From: Mycobacterium sp. AZCC_0083
GTDB taxonomy: Bacteria > Actinomycetota > Actinomycetes > Mycobacteriales > Mycobacteriaceae
NCBI RefSeq assembly: GCF_014202335.1
Contig: NZ_JACHGP010000008.1
Coordinates: 124,001 to 188,000, forward strand
DNA: 64,000 nt
Direction of reading: 5' to 3'
The translations under genes and the position numbers were made by a program. Shown one piece after another: positions 27,195-36,199 of the stretch. How positions within the stretch are numbered: position 1 is the stretch's first letter; every line of letters begins with the position of its first letter. The notes under the pieces are model-generated. The model saw only the letters and a program-made list of their open reading frames with translations, was not told where the DNA came from and searched no databases.

Positions 27195-28508
27195 ATGTCG
27201 ACCCAGTCCGTTCGGTGGATCGCCACCGCGCGCCTGCTTAGGAGGACCGGCTTCGGTACTACCGGGTCCCGAGTGGATGCCCTGCAAGGCCAAGACTTCG
27301 GGGCCTACCTCGACGGCGTGCTCGGCACGGATCCGGAGGCCGACCCAGGAGCACGAGCGACACCGATGCCGGACTATCCGGACGTGCCGAGGTATCCGGG
27401 CGAGCAGGCCGACGGTGCCGCCAAGAACGCCTGGAATCAGTTGGTCGATGGTCAGATGGCCGACCTGACCAGGTGGTGGCTGCGGCGCATGGTCGCGGTG
27501 CAGGAGCCGATTCACGAGAAGCTAACGCTGGTGTGGCACAACCACTTTGCCACCTCGGCTTTGAAGACCAGGTTCGCGTGCTACATGAGCGCACAGAACC
27601 GGACGCTGCGCAGCCTCAAGCTCGGCGACTTCCACACGTTGGCATACGCGATGCTCACCGATGCCGCGATGCTGTCCTGGCTGGACGGACACGCCAACGT
27701 CGCCGGGTCGCCCAACGAGAACCTGTCGCGGGAATTCATGGAGCTCTTCGCGTTGGGACATGGCAACGGGTACACCGAGGCGGATGTGCGCGAAGGTGCC
27801 CGCGCGCTGACTGGTTGGACGGACGACTATCGCGGAGGCACCCGGCTGCGCGCCGAGAAGCACGACGTCGGGATCAAGACGGTGCTCGGCGCCACCGGGC
27901 CGCTCGATGCCGCCGGGTTCTGCGACGCGGTGCTGAACCATCCCAACTCTGCGCGGTACGTCGCGAGCAGGCTGTGGCGTCAACTCGCCTCCGACGCACC
28001 GCCCAGCGAGGAGACACTCACTCGTCTGGTCACCGCCTACGGGAACGGCCGTGACCTCAAGGCGTTGACGAAGGCGATCCTGACCGACCCGGCATTCGCG
28101 TCGGGCAGCGCCATCACGATGCCTGCGGAGTGGCTCATCGGCGTCATGCGCACTCTGAGAGTCCCCGTCGACTCGCCCGAGACGGCGTACGCGATCGACG
28201 GGGCACTGACCGGCCTCGGGCAGAAGCCGTTCTATCCGCCCGACGTGGCAGGCTGGCCGCAGGGCCGGGTCTGGGTCTCGACGGCGAGCACCGCCGCACA
28301 GGTCTGGGCCGCAGGCGAACTCGCCAAGCGCGGCGACCTGTCCGTCATCGAGCACGCCGCGCCTGGCGACCGGGTGGACGCCGCCGGGTATCTGATCGGT
28401 GTCGGCGCGTGGTCCGATCGCTCGGCGTCGGCCCTGCGGGCATTCACCAAGAATCCGCTGCAGCTGTTCACCGCAGCGGTCAACACCCCCGAATATCTCA
28501 CTGCGTGA
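27195..28508 (+). CDS. DUF1800 domain protein
   Basis: 437 residues from the ATG at 27195, which has GGGAGG four bases upstream; upstream in-frame GTG/ATG codons lack this. DUF1800 signatures are RRTGFG near the start, WHNHFATS near residue 115, and ENLSREFMELFALGHGNGYTEADVREGARALTGW near residue 180. PFYPPDVAGWPQGRVW is near residue 345. No signal peptide is evident. DUF1800 genes almost always precede DUF1501 genes, as here (12 bases apart). Their biochemical role is not established. Confidence 0.92.
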   Translation: MSTQSVRWIATARLLRRTGFGTTGSRVDALQGQDFGAYLDGVLGTDPEADPGARATPMPDYPDVPRYPGEQADGAAKNAWNQLVDGQMADLTRWWLRRMVAVQEPIHEKLTLVWHNHFATSALKTRFACYMSAQNRTLRSLKLGDFHTLAYAMLTDAAMLSWLDGHANVAGSPNENLSREFMELFALGHGNGYTEADVREGARALTGWTDDYRGGTRLRAEKHDVGIKTVLGATGPLDAAGFCDAVLNHPNSARYVASRLWRQLASDAPPSEETLTRLVTAYGNGRDLKALTKAILTDPAFASGSAITMPAEWLIGVMRTLRVPVDSPETAYAIDGALTGLGQKPFYPPDVAGWPQGRVWVSTASTAAQVWAAGELAKRGDLSVIEHAAPGDRVDAAGYLIGVGAWSDRSASALRAFTKNPLQLFTAAVNTPEYLTA

Positions 28509-28520
28509 CGAGGTGCCGAA

Positions 28521-29774
28521 ATGGTTGAAGTGAATCGCCGCCGATTTCTGCTTGCAAGCGCAGGCGTGGGTGTCGGTGCGGCCGGATTGTTGACCGGCGT
28601 CGTGGGGTGCGGCACGTCCGATCTGCCGCGGCCCGGGGAAGCACGCACACTGGGCGACAACGACGGCGTCCTGGTGATCGTCACGTTGTATGGCGGCAAC
28701 GACGGCCTGAGCACCGTAATTCCCTACGCGGACACCGCCTATCAGGATGCCCGCCCGGATCTGGCGTACGCGCCGTCCGAAGTGCTTCCGCTCGATGCGC
28801 AGCTGGGGCTCAACCCGGCCATGTCGGGTCTGTCGCAGTTGTGGTCGGAGCACCAGCTCGCCATCGTCCGTGGCGTGAGCTATCCGAAGCCCGACCGAAG
28901 CCACTTCCGCTCGATGGACATCTGGCAGACCGCGTCGCCGAAGGAACCGGTCAGCACGGGCTGGATCGGTAGGTGGCTCGATGCCACCGGCGACGACCCG
29001 ATGCGCGCCATCAACATTGGCGCCGTGTTGCCCCTCATGGCGGTCGGCGAGAAGCAGGCGGCGTCGGCGCTAGCCGGTGACTCCAGCCCGATCTCCACCG
29101 AGGTCAGCGAATCCCTTACTGCCCTTGGCGCCGCCGACCCCCACGATACGCCTGCGATGTCGGCGGTGTGCTCGGCCTACCGGTCGACCCGCGCGTTCGG
29201 CGCCGCGGTCAGCCCCGTGCTAGGCACCGCAGCCCCCACCGTGTCGATCGACCCGCTTGCCGGTGGACTCACCTTCACCGCCGCGGCGACCAACGCGCCA
29301 AATCCGTTGAGCGACAGACTCAACGTGGTGAGCAAGTGCATCAAGGCGGGTCTTCCGACCAGGGTCTACATGGTTGCCCTCGGCGGATTCGACACCCACG
29401 CCGACGAACGTCCCACCCAACAGCACCTCCTCGAAGTACTCGATCGCGGGCTGACGCCGTTCCTTCGGGACATGAGCACCGACCGGCACGGCAAGAACGT
29501 CGTCGTGATGGTGTACTCCGAATTCGGGCGACGAGTGGGGGCCAACGCATCGCACGGCACCGATCACGGAACTGCGGGGCCGGTGTTCGTCGCGGGAGTG
29601 CCGGTGAAGGGCGGGTTCTACGGCGAGGAGCCCAGCCTGACCGACCTCGATGACGGTGATCTCAAGGGCAGCATCGACTTTCGCGACATCTACCACGAAG
29701 TCCTTTCCAAGACCGTCGGCGCCGATCCCGAGCCCGCCGTCGGAACTGGTCGCACCGACATCGGGTTCCTGTGA
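28521..29774 (+). CDS. DUF1501 protein, Tat-exported probable lipoprotein
   Basis: 417 residues. The N-terminus carries a twin-arginine motif, NRRRFLLASAG, a hydrophobic core and a lipobox-like VVGC near residue 30, so export by Tat and lipidation are likely. The DUF1501 domain follows: VIVTLYGGNDGLSTVIPY, GVSYPKPDRSHFRSMDIWQTA, GGFDTHADE and VYSEFGRRVGANASHGTDHGTAGPVF. The family is related in fold to alkaline phosphatase/sulfatase enzymes, and the HGTDHG motif would be a metal-binding site by that relation. It pairs with the DUF1800 protein; the substrate is unknown. Confidence 0.92.
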   Translation: MVEVNRRRFLLASAGVGVGAAGLLTGVVGCGTSDLPRPGEARTLGDNDGVLVIVTLYGGNDGLSTVIPYADTAYQDARPDLAYAPSEVLPLDAQLGLNPAMSGLSQLWSEHQLAIVRGVSYPKPDRSHFRSMDIWQTASPKEPVSTGWIGRWLDATGDDPMRAINIGAVLPLMAVGEKQAASALAGDSSPISTEVSESLTALGAADPHDTPAMSAVCSAYRSTRAFGAAVSPVLGTAAPTVSIDPLAGGLTFTAAATNAPNPLSDRLNVVSKCIKAGLPTRVYMVALGGFDTHADERPTQQHLLEVLDRGLTPFLRDMSTDRHGKNVVVMVYSEFGRRVGANASHGTDHGTAGPVFVAGVPVKGGFYGEEPSLTDLDDGDLKGSIDFRDIYHEVLSKTVGADPEPAVGTGRTDIGFL

Positions 29775-29784
29775 CCGTTCGCGA

Positions 29785-30546
29785 TCACGGCAACGAGTAC
29801 TGACGCACCCAGTCGACGAGCTGACGGCCGCCCGCGGCGATGTCGCCGCCGAAGTCGTCCACCTGAAGGCAGAGGTGCAGTGACCGAGGCGGGAAGGTGG
29901 CGGTGTTGGCGGTGGTCCACCACCGCACGCCGTCGAGGTACATGGTGACGTCGCGAGGCGTCCACTCCACTGCCCATGCGTGCCACTGGGAGGCGTCGAT
30001 CGCGACGCTGCTTCCATCCCTGCGGTCGTCCGGACCGTAGTGCAGCCAGCCCTCCACGACTTGTCTGCTTGGGTCGATCGCTTCCATGAAGTCGATCTCC
30101 CCGCCGACGGGCCAGTCTTCGGCGTCTGGCCATAGCAGCGCCACCGAGTGATATCCCGGTGCCGAAGGGGGCGACTTCACACACACCTCCCATCGGCCGA
30201 ACTTCTGCCCCGAGTCCCAGCCCATGCCACCGGAGCGTCCACCCCCATCCCCCGTGATGGTCAGCACGCCACCGGCCGCGGAGATCGCGTGTGGGGTGCG
30301 CCGTCCATTGCCGGCGTGGCCGGGTCCGTCGTATACGTGCCAGCCGCCCAGAGACGAGTCGTCGAAGTCATCCTGGCGGTTCGGGGTTCCCCAGTCATGC
30401 TGGGCGGCCGCGGTGTTCGGACACGGCCCGGAATTGCTCGGGGGAGCGGCGTTCACCGCAGGCCCTGGTGCGCAACTCGTGACCACCAGTGTTGTGACGA
30501 CGGCAAGCAGTCGGGTGTTCTTTCGGTACCGCCACCCGCGGCTCAT
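29785..30546 (-). CDS. Glycoside hydrolase family 16 lipoprotein
   Basis: 253 residues from the ATG at 30546. The N-terminus has a signal sequence with lipobox VTSC (Cys near residue 25), so it is anchored outside the membrane. The GH16 fold is marked by GYHSVALLWPDAEDWPVGGEIDFMEAID, containing the E-x-D-x2-E catalytic motif (EIDFME), with nucleophile and acid/base Glu both present. GH16 enzymes cut or transfer beta-1,3/1,4-glucans and galactans. A paralogue without a lipobox is at 46525, and the two share the WGPPN/WGTPN start and the DNFGGD/DDFGGD end. It probably trims or remodels the glycan made by the neighbouring locus. Confidence 0.9.
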   Translation of the reverse strand: MSRGWRYRKNTRLLAVVTTLVVTSCAPGPAVNAAPPSNSGPCPNTAAAQHDWGTPNRQDDFDDSSLGGWHVYDGPGHAGNGRRTPHAISAAGGVLTITGDGGGRSGGMGWDSGQKFGRWEVCVKSPPSAPGYHSVALLWPDAEDWPVGGEIDFMEAIDPSRQVVEGWLHYGPDDRRDGSSVAIDASQWHAWAVEWTPRDVTMYLDGVRWWTTANTATFPPRSLHLCLQVDDFGGDIAAGGRQLVDWVRQYSLP

Positions 30547-31377
30547 GTCCACTGTTGTCGCCAACCCTTCGCCGCGTAGGTGCAGACAGCCTACGTGGAG
30601 CGCGAGAGTCTGCCCGTTGAGCGATGACCAGTGTGAGCCACGTCGACGACATGAACTGCAACCGTGGCGAATCCCGTCGTTGTTGCGAAATAGCGTCGTG
30701 GTGGACGGGCGCAACAATGGCTTGTACAGAGCATTCACTACTGACGGTTGAGTAAGAAATGTCGAGACGTTGCGCCGCGAGAGGTACGCCCTTCGTGCCA
30801 TTGCAGGAGCGGGACAAGGGCGTTGCCTCGCGGACCAGAGACCGCCATGGGCCGCGACCGACCGGAGGTCTCGCACGGAACCCTGTTCCCTTGCTGTGAG
30901 TGCACGTGGTCACCAAATGGGTCACCAGCAAACGCGTCGTCGACCTGTGGAGGCGAGAAGGCGCCCGACTTGACGGATCGGCTGTCCACGAGGATGTTTC
31001 GGCTGGCTATCGAATGCAGCTGAGCAGTGCAGATCCCCCGCGAACGGCCGCGGGTGGAGGTGTGGCGAACACAACACTTTTGGTCGTAGCGCGGGTCCCT
31101 GGCCAAGTTGCAGGCCCCCCATGGGTATGCCAGGGTGAGATAACCGTGAAACTTCTTGGAGTTCGCCAACGATTTGCTGGATTCTAAGCATCCGAGCGGT
31201 GGGGCCGGGGGCAGCGCCGGGGCGACGAGGGCGCGGCGCAGCGTCCGTGCGGGGGTCCAAGCCAGTTGGTAGTGGTTGCAATGTGAGCAACCGACTTTGG
31301 GCTCCGTGACACCACCTGGTTTCCGTTGTTGGTGGCATCGAGTTCTTGAATAACTTAATGACAGAAAGGCCGTGTTC
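30547..31377. other. Non-coding region upstream of the second glycan locus
   Basis: About 830 bases between the divergent GH16 gene and the first GT2. Long open frames on the minus strand (30738-31460) have no recognisable domain, no good ribosome site and atypical composition, so they are not called. A promoter for the plus-strand operon should lie here; TAACTT at 31351-31356 with TTGTTG at 31326-31331 is a weak candidate (19-base spacing). Confidence 0.5.
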
Positions 31378-32202
31378 GTGGCCAAGTTAGCGACCATTTG
31401 GGATGGACTACCTCGCGATACCGAGCGACCGAGGGTAACGGTCGTCATTCCCGCTCTCAATGAAGAGAAGAACCTTCCTCACGTAGCAGCCGTAATGCCA
31501 AGCGACATAGACGAAGTCGTGTTCGTGAACGGCAATTCGATCGACAACACCGCCGAGGTGGCACGCCAGCTGTGGCCGGATGGCGTGCACGTGACGCAGA
31601 CGCGCAAGGGCAAGGGCAATGCGCTGGCGTGCGGGTTCGAGGCCGCGACCGGCGACATCATCGTGATGATCGACGCCGACGGCAGTACCGACCCGATGGA
31701 GATTCCGAGGTACGTCGGCGCGCTCATCTCGGGCGCCGACTTCGCCAAGGGTTCACGTTTCATCCAGGGCGGCGGCAGCGCCGACATTACCAAGTTCCGT
31801 CGGCTCGGCAACTGGGGTCTCAACGCGATGGTCAACATGCTGTTCTCCACCAACTACACCGACCTCTGCTACGGCTACAACGCGTTCTGGCGGCAGTCGC
31901 TCGACGTAATGCGGCTCCCCGCAACCGATCACCCCGCTCCGCAATGGGGAGACGGGTTCGAGATCGAAACCATGATCAACGTGCGGGTCGCCGCGAGCAG
32001 GCTCAAGATCGCCGAAGTATGCAGCTATGAAGCACGCCGGATCCATGGCGTAAGCAACCTCAACGCGGTCAAGGACGGCACTCGGGTGCTGCGGACCATC
32101 CGCAGAGAGTTCTTCCTCGCCAGGAGGTCCAGCACGGCCGTGCGTCGCAACGTCCGTTCGGCGGGCGATGCCGCGCGTCTGAAAACCGAGCAAGCGTCCT
32201 AG
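31378..32202 (+). CDS. Glycosyltransferase family 2 (polyprenyl-phosphate type)
   Basis: 274 residues from the GTG at 31378, placed eight bases after AAAGG; the GTG at 31372 is too close to that site. GT-A motifs are VTVVIPALNEEKNL, EVVFVNGNSIDNT and the DxD in IVMIDADGSTDP. GSRFIQGGGSADITKFRRLGNWGLNAMVN resembles dolichyl/polyprenyl-phosphate sugar synthases, so it may charge the lipid carrier and start this pathway. No classical initiating phosphotransferase is seen in this locus. The C-terminus lacks membrane helices. It is first gene of the second glycan operon. Confidence 0.9.
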   Translation: MAKLATIWDGLPRDTERPRVTVVIPALNEEKNLPHVAAVMPSDIDEVVFVNGNSIDNTAEVARQLWPDGVHVTQTRKGKGNALACGFEAATGDIIVMIDADGSTDPMEIPRYVGALISGADFAKGSRFIQGGGSADITKFRRLGNWGLNAMVNMLFSTNYTDLCYGYNAFWRQSLDVMRLPATDHPAPQWGDGFEIETMINVRVAASRLKIAEVCSYEARRIHGVSNLNAVKDGTRVLRTIRREFFLARRSSTAVRRNVRSAGDAARLKTEQAS

Positions 32203-32268
32203 GGTCGCCGTGAACGACACTGGGCGACAGACCAAGTCGCCTGACGACGGCTGCTCAAAGGAGGATTC

Positions 32269-33219
32269 GTGACTGGAAGTGGTGCTGACGACGAAACGGA
32301 CGTCGACATCTCGGTGGTGCTGGCGTGCTATGCGGAGCATCGACTGCCGAGCATCCGGGCCGCCCTCGTGTCGTTGCGCAAGCAGAGTCTCGAACCCGCC
32401 AAGGTCATCGTGGCGGTGGACAACAACGCACGGCTAGCAGGCCTGTTATCCGATGAGTTCGGTTGGATCGAGGTGGTGCGCAACGACAATGGGCGTGGCG
32501 CATCGGCGACGCGCAACTGTGGTGTGAGCGCGGTACAGACGGAGTTCACCGCATTCCTCGACGACGACGAGACTGCCGACCCGGAGTGGCTGCGGACTCT
32601 CACTCGGCCGTTCGTGTATCCGAGCGTCGTCGGAACCGGCGGCAAGTACGAGCCGTCCTGGCGTACCTCGAAGCCCGGTTGGTTCCCCGACGAGTTCGCC
32701 TGGGTGGTCGGCGGCTCCTATCAGGGCCTGCCCACGGTGACCGCGCCGATCCGCAATGTCTGGTCGGGCAACATGGCAGTGCGTACCAACGAGTTTCGCG
32801 CAGTCGGCGGGTTCCGAACCGACTTCGGCAAGCGCGGCTCGATTCCGCAGCCGGAGGACACCGATCTGTGCATCAGGATGGCCGCCGCCAGCGGTGGCCA
32901 CTGGATGTACGTCCCCGACGCGGTGATCCATCACGACGTGCCTGCCGACCGGGCATCGCTGGGGTTCTTCGTGCGCCGGTGTTATGCCGAGGGTGCTGGC
33001 AAGGCCGCCATGCAACGCCATCTCGCCGACGGATCGGCGGTATCGACCGAACATGACTACGTCAGAACCGTGTTCGTCGAGGCGTTGCGGCGGTCCGCCG
33101 GTAGACAGCCGTCCACCCGCAGGCAGGGCGCGGTGATGTTGGCCGGCCTGGCCAGCGCCGGGGTCGGCTACGCGCGCGGGCGGGTGGCTTCGGTGTCCAC
33201 GGGGAGCGCCGCAGCCTAA
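32269..33219 (+). CDS. Glycosyltransferase family 2
   Basis: 316 residues from the GTG at 32269, with AAAGGAGG five bases upstream. Motifs are DISVVLACYAEHRLPSI, VRNDNGRGASATRNCG and DxD as FTAFLDDDETADPEW near residue 102. The acceptor-side EDTDLCIRMAAASGG is near residue 202. The C-terminal 50 residues are basic with a weak hydrophobic patch. The DD[DE]E pattern and the NG(R)GxSxxRN loop are shared with the GT2 genes at 34538 and 44706. Its stop overlaps the flippase start by one base, so they are coupled. Confidence 0.92.
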   Translation: MTGSGADDETDVDISVVLACYAEHRLPSIRAALVSLRKQSLEPAKVIVAVDNNARLAGLLSDEFGWIEVVRNDNGRGASATRNCGVSAVQTEFTAFLDDDETADPEWLRTLTRPFVYPSVVGTGGKYEPSWRTSKPGWFPDEFAWVVGGSYQGLPTVTAPIRNVWSGNMAVRTNEFRAVGGFRTDFGKRGSIPQPEDTDLCIRMAAASGGHWMYVPDAVIHHDVPADRASLGFFVRRCYAEGAGKAAMQRHLADGSAVSTEHDYVRTVFVEALRRSAGRQPSTRRQGAVMLAGLASAGVGYARGRVASVSTGSAAA

Positions 33220-34541
33220 TGTTGCGAACCAAGTCGACGCTGCAGCCGCAGCCCGCGCGCTTCGGCGCCGCGCGGCTGTACCGCGATGCCGGCTCGATGG
33301 CGTCGTCGTCGGTGGCGAACGCCGTTCTCGGAATGGCGTTCTGGGCGATCGCCGCCAAGATGTTTCCGCCAGAGAAACTCGGTGTGATGACCGCCGTGCT
33401 CGCGGTCATCGTGTCCGTCGGCGTCGTGGTGGCCGCGGGTGTCGGCGACGCCTACACCGCCCTATTGCCGGCTGCGGGCCCGGACCGCCCTGCCCTGTAC
33501 CGGCGCGGCCAGCGGCTGTTCTTCGGGCTGGCGTTGGTGATCGGCATCGGGGCTGCGCTCGCAACCACGACCTGGCTCCGGGAAGTGCGGGGATCCATCG
33601 TGATCGCCGTGCTGGTGGTGGTGGGAATTCTGGCGTGGTCGGCACTGACACTGCAGAACTCGACTCTCGTCGCGTTGGGCCGGGCACGGTGGCTGCCTGC
33701 GGCGAACGTCGCCGTGAGCCTCGGCAAGATCGCGCTCCTGCCGCTGCTGGCCATCGCCCACGTATGGCACGCGGTCGAGTTTTCGTTCGTGCTGGCCGCG
33801 ATCCTGATGGTGGCCATTCTCCGCCCGACGATCGTGCGCGTGATCGACTCCGGCGACGACCTGCCCGATGTGTCCACCGCCGGCGCGATCAGCACCCGTA
33901 CCTTCGACCGCTTCGTCGCGCAGACAACGGTGTCGTCGGCGTTGAGCATGGGCCTGGTCAACGTGACACCGTTCGTCGTGACGGTCTTCTCCGGTCCGAA
34001 GGAGGGGGCACTGTTCGCGCTGTCCCTGTCCATCGTGCAGGCGTTGGACTTCATGGGTGCCGCCCTCGTGGTGTCCCTTGTCGTGCATGCCTCGAGCACG
34101 CCCGCGGAAGCGGGGGCGATGGCACGGGCAATCCTCATCAGGGTGCTGGTGCTGGCGGTGACCGGCGGGCTGGCACTGTCGCTGGTGGCCCCCACCGCGC
34201 TGCGGTGGCTGAATCCGCACTATGGCTCGATGAATGCGACGGCCGTAATCGCCGTCCTTTCAGTGGGCACCGTGTTCCGGTGCACCTACATGGTGTGGGC
34301 AGGGTTGCAACGTTCCCGGCGAAACATGAAGATGCCGTTGCTGTTCAACTTCTTCTGCGCGGTTCTACTGCTCAGCATCATGCCTGCGCTGACCTCCGAC
34401 CACGGCGCGCTCGGTGGTGCAATCGCGCTCTTGCTGTCGCAACTGGCCGTCATCACCGCGATCTGCGGTCACGTGCTCTTCACGCGTCGACGCGGACGGC
34501 GCGCCTCCGTGTCCGACACGGCGAACCAGGAGGCGACATGA
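33219..34541 (+). CDS. Polysaccharide flippase (second Wzx-like protein)
   Basis: 440 residues with about twelve membrane helices, of the polysaccharide transporter (MOP) class. It starts with RLYRDAGSMASSSVANAVLGMAFWAIAAKMFPPEKLG, the usual N-terminal pattern, and the first helices pack small residues as in MATE-like exporters. It is coupled to neighbours at both ends (1-base and 4-base overlaps). It probably flips the lipid-linked product of this locus. It is distinct from the island flippase at 15353, which argues that the two loci make different products. Confidence 0.88.
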   Translation: MLRTKSTLQPQPARFGAARLYRDAGSMASSSVANAVLGMAFWAIAAKMFPPEKLGVMTAVLAVIVSVGVVVAAGVGDAYTALLPAAGPDRPALYRRGQRLFFGLALVIGIGAALATTTWLREVRGSIVIAVLVVVGILAWSALTLQNSTLVALGRARWLPAANVAVSLGKIALLPLLAIAHVWHAVEFSFVLAAILMVAILRPTIVRVIDSGDDLPDVSTAGAISTRTFDRFVAQTTVSSALSMGLVNVTPFVVTVFSGPKEGALFALSLSIVQALDFMGAALVVSLVVHASSTPAEAGAMARAILIRVLVLAVTGGLALSLVAPTALRWLNPHYGSMNATAVIAVLSVGTVFRCTYMVWAGLQRSRRNMKMPLLFNFFCAVLLLSIMPALTSDHGALGGAIALLLSQLAVITAICGHVLFTRRRGRRASVSDTANQEAT

Positions 34542-36199
34542 CCAGTGTTCTCGAACCGATCACTTCCATCGATTCCGAGCAGGGGCTCTGGAGGGGCGCC
34601 ACCTGGGTGGGCCAGATCAACGAGGCCGACCTCGGCGATCGCTGGCTGCACCTAGTCGACGGAGAGCAGTTCTCCCGCGCTCGGTTGTTGATCTGGACCA
34701 AGGGATGCCCGCGCGGCTTCGTCGAGATGCCGGTGACCAACGCGACGATCGACGGCGACGAGGTGTTGGCTCGCGTCGGCGCACTGCCGCCGGTTGCCGC
34801 CAGCGCACCTCTCACCGCGTTCCCGCCGATCTCGGTCGTGGTGTGCACGCGGGACCGGCCCGACCATCTGCGAGCCGTTCTCGGAGCGCTCAGTCGGTTG
34901 GACTATCCCGACTTCGAGCTCATCGTGGTCGACAACAATCCGGCCAGCGGGCTGACTCCCCCCGTCGTCGAGTCCTTCTCCGACATGCCAGTTCGGGTGA
35001 TCGAAGCGCCGGGGAAGGGGCTGTCCATCGCCCGAAACGCCGCACTGAGGAGTCCCGGTCACGACATCGTCGCGTTCACCGATGACGACGTTCTGGTCGA
35101 CCGATCCTGGTTGACCAACCTGGCCGCCAGGTTCGTCGAAGACGATCGGGTGGCCTGCGTCTGCGGGATGGTCCCCAGCGCAGAGCTATTGACTCCAGCA
35201 CAGTCCTACTTCGATCGTAGGGTCGGATGGGCCCGCCGGTGCGACGCCGCGGTGTACGCCCTGGCAGATCCTCCGGAGGACGACTGCCTGTTCCCCTTGC
35301 GTGTCGCGCAGTTCGGCACCGGCGCCAACTTCGCGGTCCGCCGTGACGCGGTCACCGAGCTCGGCGGCTTCGACGAGGGCCTTGGCATCGGGTCGCCGAC
35401 CGGCGGAGGCGAAGACATCGACCTGTTCGTCCGGGTGCTGCTGGCGGGTCACAAGCTGGTCCGGGAACCGTCGGCGGTGGTGTGGCACCGGCATCGGCGC
35501 ACCGCCGAAGAACTCGAGACGCAGATTCACAACTACGGATTGGGGCTGGGCGGCTGGATCGCCAAGCTGCTGACACATCGCCAAACCGTTGGGATGGTGC
35601 TGCGCCGGGTCGGCCCGGGCATCCAGCACCTGCGAGGCATCACCGCGGTCGACCAGTCCGACGTCCTCGACACCGAACCGAGCCTCGACGGACTGGACCG
35701 GCGTGAGCTCGCGGGAGTTCTGCGGGGACCGTTGGCGCTGGTGCAAGCGCGTGCAGCTGGGCGCAATGCGAATCCGCTCCGTTCGTGGAAGTCCTTCCGG
35801 GCACTGGACTTTCGCCGCAGTCAGATGTGGGGTGATCCTGGCAACGTGATCATTGCCGGCCGACTGGCACTGTTGGCGGCAGTTCTCGGCGCGGTTGGGT
35901 CGATCGGTGCCATCCGTACGCTGCCCACTGCGGTACTGATCCTAGTGGTCGCCGCGTTCATGCTGGCTGGACCCGGGAGTCTGCTGCTTTCCTGGTACCC
36001 TCATCTCCCGACTTACGCGGTGCTGCCGCTCATTCCGGTGGTCGGCCTTGCCGCGTGTGTGGTCACTGTCACCGGGCTGCTGATGGTCAACGTCTATCAC
36101 CCAATCGGGGTGCTGCTCGGCCTGACGCTGGCCACCACGGCAGGTGGTCTGGCACGGTGTGCGTATTTGGCCCAACGGCGAGCGGTCGCCGTGCCATGA
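34538..36199 (+). CDS. Glycosyltransferase family 2 with N-terminal accessory domain and C-terminal membrane domain
   Basis: 553 residues from the ATG at 34538 (ATGA overlap with the flippase). Residues 1-95 are a small accessory domain with the pattern LIWTKGCPRGFVEMPV, followed by the GT2 domain: ISVVVCTRDRPDHLRAVL, GKGLSIARNAAL and DxD as AFTDDDVLVDRSW. GGGEDIDLFVRVLLAGH stands on the acceptor side. The last 110 residues hold about four membrane helices. A related domain arrangement without the membrane part is at 44706. It probably acts at the membrane on a lipid-linked intermediate. Confidence 0.92.
   Translation: MTSVLEPITSIDSEQGLWRGATWVGQINEADLGDRWLHLVDGEQFSRARLLIWTKGCPRGFVEMPVTNATIDGDEVLARVGALPPVAASAPLTAFPPISVVVCTRDRPDHLRAVLGALSRLDYPDFELIVVDNNPASGLTPPVVESFSDMPVRVIEAPGKGLSIARNAALRSPGHDIVAFTDDDVLVDRSWLTNLAARFVEDDRVACVCGMVPSAELLTPAQSYFDRRVGWARRCDAAVYALADPPEDDCLFPLRVAQFGTGANFAVRRDAVTELGGFDEGLGIGSPTGGGEDIDLFVRVLLAGHKLVREPSAVVWHRHRRTAEELETQIHNYGLGLGGWIAKLLTHRQTVGMVLRRVGPGIQHLRGITAVDQSDVLDTEPSLDGLDRRELAGVLRGPLALVQARAAGRNANPLRSWKSFRALDFRRSQMWGDPGNVIIAGRLALLAAVLGAVGSIGAIRTLPTAVLILVVAAFMLAGPGSLLLSWYPHLPTYAVLPLIPVVGLAACVVTVTGLLMVNVYHPIGVLLGLTLATTAGGLARCAYLAQRRAVAVP

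Noticed and set aside
30738..31460. 240-codon minus-strand open frame
   Set aside because: No recognisable domain, poor ribosome site, and overlap with the start of the GT2 gene at 31378.
33635..34537. Long upstream extension of the GT2 gene at 34538
   Set aside because: The extension runs through the flippase gene in another frame; the ATGA junction at 34538 is the natural start.
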